A DNA stretch of 9,581 bases from the NCBI GenBank assembly GCA_021801615.1, contig JAJYXS010000063.1, forward strand, positions 1 to 9,581, given 5' to 3'. The notes under the pieces are model-generated. The model was given only the letters and a program-made list of their open reading frames with translations, did not search any database and had not been told where the DNA came from. Both the position numbers and the translations under genes were made by a program. Shown in pieces: positions 4,601-9,581 of this stretch; position 1 is the stretch's first letter; every line of letters begins with the position of its first letter. Source of the DNA: Actinomycetes bacterium. GTDB taxonomy: Bacteria; Actinomycetota; Acidimicrobiia; Acidimicrobiales; RAAP-2.

Positions 4601-6067
4601 ATGCGGGCTACCTCCCAAGTCGTCGAACCGAACAAGGTTCGCCTGTCGGTGGAAGTCGACGAGGCGGAGGTCGACCGCGTGCTTGGCGACGCGATCCGCT
4701 CGCTTTCCCGCCAGGTCCGTGTCCCGGGATTCCGTCCCGGCAAGGTTCCCCGCCAGGTGCTCGAAGCGCGCATGGGCGGCGCCGTCGCGCTGCGCAGCGA
4801 GGCGCTGAGAGAGGCGATCCCCGACTTCTACGCCCGCGCGCTCGTCGAGACGGAGATCGACCCGATCTCTGCGCCGGAGATCGACGTGACCGCGGGCCAG
4901 GAGGCTGGCGCGCTGACGTTCGACGCGGTCGTCCAGGTGCGGCCGCTGGTCCCGATCCCTGGTTACGCCGGCCTGAGGGTGACGGTGCCGTCGCCGAAGG
5001 TGTCCGAAGCGGAGGTCGACGCGCAGCTGGACCGCTTGCGGGAGACCGACGCCGAGCTCGTCGAGGTGGGCCGACCGGCGAGGGACGGCGACCACGTCAC
5101 GATCGACGTCCACGGGACGCTGCCCGACGGCCAAGAGGCGATGGCGGCGGACGACCTCCTCTATGAGGTGGGGAGCGGGCGTATCGCCGCGGCGCTCGAC
5201 GACGCGCTCCGCGGCGCCAAGGTCGGCGACGTGCTCGCGTTCACCTCGAGCTTGCCGGGTGCGCACCCCGAGCCAGGTCGCGAGGTCGACTTCCGGGTGC
5301 TCGTGAAGGACGTGAAGGAAAAGAAGCTGCCCGCGGTCACCGACGAGTGGGCGGCGGAAGCCTCGGAGTTCTCCACCGTCGACGAGCTGCGCGCGGACCT
5401 GCGGGAGCGCCTCGCGAAGGTCAAAGCCGTCCAGGCGCAGCTCTCGCTGCGCAATGGTGCGCTTGCCGCCCTTGCCGATCTGGTCGAGGACGACGAGGTG
5501 CCCGAGGTCCTGGTCGACGAGGCCGTGCGCGAGCGGCTCCAGGAGCTCCAGCGACGTCTCGACGAGGACGGGGTGAGCACCGCCCAGTTCCTCGAGATGA
5601 CCGGGCAGGGAGAGGACGAGCTCCTCGCGAGCCTCCGGGCCGAGGCCCACCAGGCGGTGAAGAGCGACCTTGCGCTGCGCGCACTGGCAGAGGAGGAGTC
5701 CCTCGAGGTCACCGACGACGAGCTCGAGTCCGAGATCGAAGCGATGGCTTCTCGGCTGCAGCTCACACCTCAGGTCGTCCGCGAACGCCTCACGCGCGCC
5801 GGCAGGATTGCCGCGGTACGCTCGGAGCAGCGGAAGGCCAAGGCGTTTGCCTGGCTCCTCGACCACGTGGAGGTCGTCGACGAGGAGGGCGCCGTGGTCT
5901 CCATGGACGATCTGCGAGTGGACCGGAGCACGGAGGCGGTGCCGTCGACGGAAGGACCTGTGGAGGGCCTGGAGGAGGGCGTGACGCACATCGACGGTGC
6001 GGAGGAGAACGGATCGGAGCAGTCGGGAGCCGAGGCGGGTACCGGCGTGACAAAGGGGGGGGTCTGA
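4601..6067 (+). CDS. tig: Trigger factor, ribosome-associated chaperone and prolyl isomerase
   Basis: The 488-residue protein binds nascent chains at the ribosome exit tunnel and helps early folding. The N-terminal ribosome-binding domain (about 1-120) carries the signature GFRPGKVP at residues 43-50, in the L23-contact loop. The FKBP-type isomerase domain spans about 160-240 (GDHVTIDVHGTLPDG, then GLRGAK-like LRGAKVGDV). The helical C-terminal substrate-cradle domain follows to about residue 430 and includes the linker KKLPAVTDEWAAEA. A final tail of about 55 residues is acidic and Gly/Ser-rich, as in other actinobacterial trigger factors. The ATG at 4601 gives the canonical VEPNKVRLSVEV opening. 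The last codons read through eight Gs (6055-6062), and the stop TGA shares its final base with the clpP ATG, so translation of clpP is probably coupled. It heads the clpP-clpX-folC cluster. Confidence 0.96.
   Translation: MRATSQVVEPNKVRLSVEVDEAEVDRVLGDAIRSLSRQVRVPGFRPGKVPRQVLEARMGGAVALRSEALREAIPDFYARALVETEIDPISAPEIDVTAGQEAGALTFDAVVQVRPLVPIPGYAGLRVTVPSPKVSEAEVDAQLDRLRETDAELVEVGRPARDGDHVTIDVHGTLPDGQEAMAADDLLYEVGSGRIAAALDDALRGAKVGDVLAFTSSLPGAHPEPGREVDFRVLVKDVKEKKLPAVTDEWAAEASEFSTVDELRADLRERLAKVKAVQAQLSLRNGALAALADLVEDDEVPEVLVDEAVRERLQELQRRLDEDGVSTAQFLEMTGQGEDELLASLRAEAHQAVKSDLALRALAEEESLEVTDDELESEIEAMASRLQLTPQVVRERLTRAGRIAAVRSEQRKAKAFAWLLDHVEVVDEEGAVVSMDDLRVDRSTEAVPSTEGPVEGLEEGVTHIDGAEENGSEQSGAEAGTGVTKGGV
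6052..6062 (+). promoter_or_regulatory. AAA-G8 tract: clpP ribosome binding site and homopolymer run
   Basis: AAAGGGGGGGG ends 4 bases before the first clpP ATG (6067) and 7 before the second (6070), so its AAGGGG part serves as the Shine-Dalgarno site. In the tig frame it encodes Lys-Gly-Gly just before the Val and stop. The zero-frame arrangement G GGG GGG (6055-6061) also has the form of a -1 slippery heptamer, and eight Gs are prone to replication or transcription slippage. Confidence 0.6.
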
Positions 6068-6729
6068 TGATGAGCGGCCTGCGAGAAGACCCGGACGGCA
6101 GGTTACGAGCGAGGGGTTACCTCGTGCCCACGGTGGTGGAGCAGTCCAACAGGGGTGAGCGCGCCTACGATCTCTATTCGCGTCTGCTGCGAGAGCGCAT
6201 CATCTTTCTCGGCACTCCGATCGACGACACGGTGGCCAACCTCGTCTGCGCGCAGCTGCTCTTCCTCGAGTCGGAAGAGCCCGACAAAGACATCCACCTC
6301 TATATCAATTCGCCTGGCGGGGACATCACCGCGCTGTTCGCCATCTACGACACGATGAAGTACATCAAGCCGGACGTCTCGACCTTCTGCTTCGGCCAGG
6401 CGGCGTCCGCTGCTGCGGTGCTGCTCGCAGCCGGGGCGCACGGCAAGCGGTTCGCCCTCCCGCACGCACGGATCCTGCTGCACCAGCCCTTCGGGGGCGT
6501 CGAGGGCCAGGCGAGCGACATCGAGCTCCAGGCCAAGGAGATCCTGCGAATGCGCGACCTCCTGAACAGGATGCTCGCCGCGGACACGGGACAGCCGTAC
6601 GAAAAGGTCGGCAAGGACACGGACCGCGACTTCGTGATGACCGCCGACGAGGCAGTCGCGTACGGCGTGATCGACGAGGTGATCACCACGCGGGAGGCGC
6701 CGTCGCTCGAAGCGGTGGGTGCTGCCTAG
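6067..6729 (+). CDS. clpP: ATP-dependent Clp protease proteolytic subunit
   Basis: The 220-residue serine peptidase forms a barrel of two heptameric rings that degrades proteins fed in by ClpX or ClpC. The triad is visible and correctly spaced: Ser114 in GQAASAAAVLLAAG, His139 in ARILLHQP (25 residues on) and Asp188 in DTDRDFVM (49 residues further). Other landmarks are the YINSPGGDI strand-turn (79-87) and the hydrophobic-pocket segment RIIFLG (44-49). The AASAAAV active-site segment resembles ClpP2 rather than ClpP1 (AASMGEF) of mycobacteria. Residues 1-17 before GYLVPTVVEQ are a likely propeptide. The ATG at 6067 overlaps the tig stop by one base; the ATG at 6070 is equally possible and has the better spacing from the G-rich ribosome site. 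No second clpP follows, although most actinobacteria have a tandem pair. Confidence 0.96.
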   Translation: MMSGLREDPDGRLRARGYLVPTVVEQSNRGERAYDLYSRLLRERIIFLGTPIDDTVANLVCAQLLFLESEEPDKDIHLYINSPGGDITALFAIYDTMKYIKPDVSTFCFGQAASAAAVLLAAGAHGKRFALPHARILLHQPFGGVEGQASDIELQAKEILRMRDLLNRMLAADTGQPYEKVGKDTDRDFVMTADEAVAYGVIDEVITTREAPSLEAVGAA

Positions 6730-6756
6730 GAAGGCCAGGGTGGCCGAGCGTACGGG

Positions 6757-6799
6757 TGGACCAGCCCGCAGGTCCAGGCAGCCGCCGTGAGGTCGGCGG
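6757..6799 (+). other. Two small hairpins in the clpP-clpX gap
   Basis: TGGACC at 6757-6762 pairs with GGTCCA at 6771-6776 (8-base loop), and CCGCC at 6782-6786 pairs with GGCGG at 6795-6799 (8-base loop). No T-run follows, so they are not plain terminators. They lie in the 150-bp gap between clpP and clpX, the only sizeable gap in this gene cluster, and might act in mRNA processing or adjust clpX expression relative to clpP. No clear promoter was seen in the gap. Confidence 0.3.
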
Positions 6800-6864
6800 G
6801 CACAGGAAGTGACGGCGGGCGCAGGCAGTATCGGTGCAGGGAACGGCTCCCGGCAGTTCGAGCA

Positions 6865-6870
6865 GAGGAG
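6865..6870 (+). promoter_or_regulatory. Ribosome binding site of clpX
   Basis: GAGGAG lies 9 bases before the GTG at 6880-6882. It selects this start over the in-frame GTG at 6787, whose additional 31 residues are Arg/Gly-rich and absent from ClpX proteins. Confidence 0.65.
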
Positions 6871-6879
6871 AGAGCGGCA

Positions 6880-8163
6880 GTGGCGAAGTTCGGCGAAGGG
6901 GGGGACCTGGTGAAGTGCAGCTTCTGCGGCAAGTCGCAGAAGCAGGTGAAGAAGCTCATCGCCGGGCCCGGCGTGTACATCTGCGACGAGTGCATCGACC
7001 TCTGCAACGACATCATCACCGAGGAGCTCACCGAGAACACGGAGCTCAACTTCGAGGACCTTCCGAAACCGCGCGAGATCTTCGATTTCCTGAACGACTA
7101 CGTGGTGGGCCAGGAGTACGCGAAGAAGATCCTCTCGGTCGCGGTCTACAACCATTACAAACGCGTCCAGGCAGGAACGCCGAGCGACGAGGACGCGGTG
7201 GAGCTGGCGAAGTCCAACATCCTTCTCCTCGGGCCGACCGGGTGCGGGAAAACGCTCCTCGCCCAGACGCTGGCCCGCATGTTGAACGTCCCTTTCGCGA
7301 TCGCGGACGCCACCGCGCTGACCGAAGCGGGGTACGTCGGCGAGGACGTCGAGAACATCCTGCTCAAGCTCATCCAGGCTGCCGACTACGACGTGAAGCG
7401 AGCCGAGACCGGGATCATCTACATCGACGAGATCGACAAGATCGCCCGCAAGAGCGAGAACCCTTCGATCACCCGGGACGTTTCGGGCGAGGGCGTGCAG
7501 CAGGCCCTGCTGAAGATCCTGGAAGGGACGACGGCGTCCGTGCCGCCCCAGGGAGGCCGGAAGCATCCGCACCAGGAGTTCATCCAGATCGACACGACCA
7601 ACATCCTGTTCATCTGCGGCGGGGCGTTCGCAGGGCTGGACAAGATCATCGAGAGCCGGATCGGGCGCAAGGGGATCGGCTTCCGGGCGGAGGTGCGCCA
7701 GCGCAGCGAGCGCGACGACACCGAGGTCCTACGCCACGTGCTGCCCGAGGACCTGATGAAGTTCGGGCTCATCCCCGAGTTCATCGGTCGGCTTCCGGTG
7801 GTGGGCGCGGTCAGCCAGCTGTACAAGGACGCGCTCATCCGGATCCTCGTGGAGCCGAAGAACGCCCTCACCCGCCAGTACGAGCGGGTGTTCGCGCTCG
7901 ACGGGATCGAGCTCGAGTTCGCACCGGACGCGCTGGAAGCGGTCGCGGAGCAGGCGCTGCTGCGGGGCACCGGGGCGCGTGGGCTGCGCGCGATCCTCGA
8001 AGAGGTGCTCCTCGACGTGATGTACGACCTGCCGAGCCGCAGCGACGTGGGCAAGTGCGTGGTGGACCGTGCGGTGGTGCTCGACCGTGTGCATCCCACG
8101 CTCGTCCCGCTCGGCGAATCCCCGGTGAAGGTTCCGAGCCGGAGTCGCCGGGCGGCCTCTTGA
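6880..8163 (+). CDS. clpX: ATP-dependent Clp protease ATP-binding subunit ClpX
   Basis: The 427-residue AAA+ unfoldase recognises tagged proteins, unfolds them and threads them into ClpP. In order: an N-terminal zinc-binding domain with CxxC pairs Cys13/Cys16 and Cys35/Cys38; Walker A GPTGCGKT at 118-125; the pore-1 loop GYVGED at 151-156; Walker B IYIDEIDK at 180-187; the RKH pore loop GGRKHP at 225-230; the ClpP-docking IGF tripeptide at 266-268; and sensor-2 GARGLR at 365-370. Length matches the family (about 424). The GTG start gives VAKFGEGGDLVKCSFCG, the actinobacterial form of the N-terminus, and has GAGGAG 9 bases upstream. The last 15 residues are basic and specific to this protein. 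It sits 150 bp after clpP and 17 bp before folC. All functional motifs are intact. Confidence 0.97.
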   Translation: MAKFGEGGDLVKCSFCGKSQKQVKKLIAGPGVYICDECIDLCNDIITEELTENTELNFEDLPKPREIFDFLNDYVVGQEYAKKILSVAVYNHYKRVQAGTPSDEDAVELAKSNILLLGPTGCGKTLLAQTLARMLNVPFAIADATALTEAGYVGEDVENILLKLIQAADYDVKRAETGIIYIDEIDKIARKSENPSITRDVSGEGVQQALLKILEGTTASVPPQGGRKHPHQEFIQIDTTNILFICGGAFAGLDKIIESRIGRKGIGFRAEVRQRSERDDTEVLRHVLPEDLMKFGLIPEFIGRLPVVGAVSQLYKDALIRILVEPKNALTRQYERVFALDGIELEFAPDALEAVAEQALLRGTGARGLRAILEEVLLDVMYDLPSRSDVGKCVVDRAVVLDRVHPTLVPLGESPVKVPSRSRRAAS

Positions 8164-8180
8164 CTGGCTGAGCGCCCGGC

Positions 8181-9527
8181 GTGAACACCTTCAAGTCCTT
8201 GGAGGACGCGCTCGCCTGGCTCGACCGCCACATCGACTTGGAGTCGAAGGTGCCCACCAGGCGGTCCCTGCCGACCCTCGAGCGCATGCGCGAGCTCATG
8301 GCGCTGCTCGGGGAGCCCGAGCGCGCCTACCCCGCTCTGCACCTGACCGGCACGAACGGGAAGGGGTCGACGGCCGCGATGCTGACCGCGCTCCTGGGAG
8401 CCCGCGGGCTGGCGGTGGGCACCTACACGAGCCCGAACCTGGCACACGTGAACGAGCGGATCTCACGGGCGGGGACGCCGATCGACGACGCCTCGCTCAT
8501 CGAGGTGCTCGAGGCGCTCGCGATCGTCGAGCCTTCGCTCTCCGACCGTCCGACTCGTTTCGAGCTTTTGACGGCCGCCGCGTTCTCGTGGTTCGCAGAG
8601 GTTGCGGTGGACGCCGCCGTCGTGGAGGTCGGCGTCGGGGGCACCTGGGACGCGACCAATGTGATCGACGGGGTCGTCGCTGTGGTCACGAACGTGAGCT
8701 ACGACCACACCGACATCCTCGGCCCGACGCTCGAGGGTATCGCTCGCGACAAGGCAGGGATCGTGAAGCCCGGTAGCGTAGCCGTGGTGGGTGAGGTCGA
8801 CCCGGACCTCGTCTCGGTCATCCGTTCGGTCGCCGAAGCGTCGGGAGCCGCCCAGGTGTGGGTGCGCGGCGAGGAGTTCGAGTGCACGAAGAACCGGCTC
8901 GCGGTCGGCGGTCGCCTGGTCGACCTGCGGACGCCCGGCGCCGTCTACCACGACCTCTTCGTGCCGCTCCACGGAGAGCACCAGGGGCTGAACGCGGCGT
9001 GCGCGCTGGCGGCAGGCGAGGCGTTCTTCGGCGCGCCGCTGCATCCTGATGTCGTCACCGAGGGGTTCTCCCGAGTGAGGGTGCCCGGACGCCTCGAGGT
9101 GGTCGGTCGAAGACCGCTGAGCCTCCTCGACGGGGCGCACAACGTGGCGGGGATGCAGGTCCTCGCGACCGCGCTCGGTGACTTCGCCGTCACCGGTAGG
9201 ACCGTAGCCGTCGTGGGGATGCTCGGCGGGCGCGATCCGTCCGCGATGCTGAGCCCCGTCGCGTCCGCCGGCGTCGGCCACCTGGTCGCGTGCGCCCCTG
9301 CGTCACCGAGAGCCCAGCCTGCCGAGGTCGTCGCTGAGGCGGCCGAGGCGGCGGGAATGCAGGTCGTCGTTGCCGGCTCCGTGGACGCCGCCGTGGCGAT
9401 CGCCAAGGAGCTGGCTGGCGAGGACGGGCTGGTCGTGGTCGCCGGCTCGCTGTACGTCGTGGCTGAGGCCAGGGAGCTCCTCGTCGGGCGGCCCGAGCAG
9501 CAGACGAGCGCGCCACCCGGCCGCTGA
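8181..9527 (+). CDS. folC: Folylpolyglutamate synthase / dihydrofolate synthase
   Basis: The 448-residue Mur-ligase-family enzyme adds glutamate to dihydropteroate and/or to folates, using ATP, in cytoplasmic folate metabolism. Motifs: P-loop TGTNGKGS at 56-63; TSPNLAHVNERI at 83-94, contacting the substrate; EVGVGGTWDATNV at 149-161; SYDHTDILG at 173-181; the KAGIVKPG segment with the candidate carbamylated lysine near 191; GEHQGLNAACAL at 265-276; PGRLEVV at 302-308; LLDGAHN at 315-321; and AGSLYVVAEAR near 421-431. The GTG at 8181 is chosen because the protein then opens with the usual SLEDALAWLDRHID helix. No Shine-Dalgarno site precedes it; the clpX stop is 17 bp upstream, so re-initiation by terminating ribosomes is likely. 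In mycobacteria valS stands between clpX and folC; it is absent here. Whether the enzyme has one or both activities cannot be read from sequence. Confidence 0.94.
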   Translation: MNTFKSLEDALAWLDRHIDLESKVPTRRSLPTLERMRELMALLGEPERAYPALHLTGTNGKGSTAAMLTALLGARGLAVGTYTSPNLAHVNERISRAGTPIDDASLIEVLEALAIVEPSLSDRPTRFELLTAAAFSWFAEVAVDAAVVEVGVGGTWDATNVIDGVVAVVTNVSYDHTDILGPTLEGIARDKAGIVKPGSVAVVGEVDPDLVSVIRSVAEASGAAQVWVRGEEFECTKNRLAVGGRLVDLRTPGAVYHDLFVPLHGEHQGLNAACALAAGEAFFGAPLHPDVVTEGFSRVRVPGRLEVVGRRPLSLLDGAHNVAGMQVLATALGDFAVTGRTVAVVGMLGGRDPSAMLSPVASAGVGHLVACAPASPRAQPAEVVAEAAEAAGMQVVVAGSVDAAVAIAKELAGEDGLVVVAGSLYVVAEARELLVGRPEQQTSAPPGR

Positions 9528-9581
9528 CGCCTTCGGCGGGCTTTCACGTGCCGCCGCCCTCCGAGCTTCCCGAGGACCCTC
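9528..9581 (+). other. Short tail after folC, weak hairpin and possible next start
   Basis: Directly after the folC stop, CGCC (9528-9531) pairs with GGCG (9535-9538) around a 3-base loop, followed by GGCTTTC; this is too weak to call a terminator. A GTG at 9548 opens a frame (MPPPSELPEDP) that runs off the window and might be the start of the next gene. There is too little sequence to identify it. Confidence 0.2.

Noticed and set aside
3414..4808. 464-codon plus-strand frame across the hydrolase, tRNA and tig start
   Set aside because: It is antisense to conserved MBL metal-binding motifs and runs through the tRNA and both repeat arrays, so it is not a gene.
4475..5989. 504-codon open frame on the minus strand opposite tig
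   Set aside because: It is the shadow of tig in G/C-rich DNA where antisense stops are rare; the translation is charged and repetitive, with no recognisable domain, while tig has complete family motifs.
6787..6879. Longer ClpX start at GTG 6787
   Set aside because: The extra 31 residues are Arg/Gly-rich and not found in ClpX; the GTG at 6880 has a good ribosome site and gives the canonical N-terminus.
6103..7572. 489-codon open frame on the minus strand spanning clpP and clpX
   Set aside because: It crosses two secure genes and the gap between them, has no domain and begins inside clpX; it is an antisense shadow.
9528..9544. Intrinsic terminator after folC
   Set aside because: The stem has only 4 bp and the T-run is three bases, which is too weak to call.

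Overview
The window reads as chromosomal housekeeping DNA from a high-GC bacterium, most likely an actinomycete relative (Actinomycetota, possibly the Acidimicrobiia). The basis is strongly G/C-biased third codon positions, GTG starts, short TAnnnT-type -10 candidates close to start codons, a ClpX N-terminus of actinobacterial type, and the order tig-clpP-clpX-folC. The lineage is inferred from gene content and composition; no search was run.

Left part (1-2205). The window opens inside the 3' end of a secreted-type repeat protein (Cys-pair / 'DAGATW' beta-propeller repeats). Its reading frame breaks near position 119; an internal-repeat comparison suggests that the bases for the Thr-Trp pair were partly lost. 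Convergent to it lies pncB (nicotinate phosphoribosyltransferase, NAD salvage, minus strand). A 122-bp intergenic stretch separates pncB from a divergent DedA/VTT-family membrane protein gene. That stretch carries a 9-bp perfect inverted repeat whose arms are about five helical turns apart and bracket a -10-like hexamer.

Middle part (2206-4600). The DedA gene runs tail-to-tail into a minus-strand metallo-beta-lactamase-fold hydrolase, and the two coding regions overlap by 160 bp through low-complexity C-terminal tails. The 503 bp between the hydrolase start and tig hold no protein gene that I support. They hold tRNA-Pro(TGG) on the minus strand, a near-perfect 32-bp tandem repeat (about 2.8 copies) ending 7 bp from the tRNA 3' end, and an unrelated 27-bp imperfect tandem repeat (3 copies) abutting the tig promoter region.

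Right part (4601-9581). tig (trigger factor), clpP (peptidase), clpX (unfoldase) and folC (folylpolyglutamate/dihydrofolate synthase) lie on the plus strand and are probably co-transcribed. tig and clpP overlap by one base after an eight-G run; clpP and clpX are 150 bp apart with two small hairpins; clpX and folC are 17 bp apart. Together tig, clpP and clpX link nascent-chain folding to ATP-dependent proteolysis, and folC supplies polyglutamylated folates. Only one clpP is present here, with a ClpP2-like active-site segment. The last 54 bp after folC contain a weak hairpin and possibly the start of another gene.

I did not find a convincing undescribed multi-gene system. The most unusual signals are non-coding or structural: the two repeat arrays flanking the tRNA, the inverted repeat between pncB and dedA, the G-run at the tig/clpP junction, and the antisense gene overlap.
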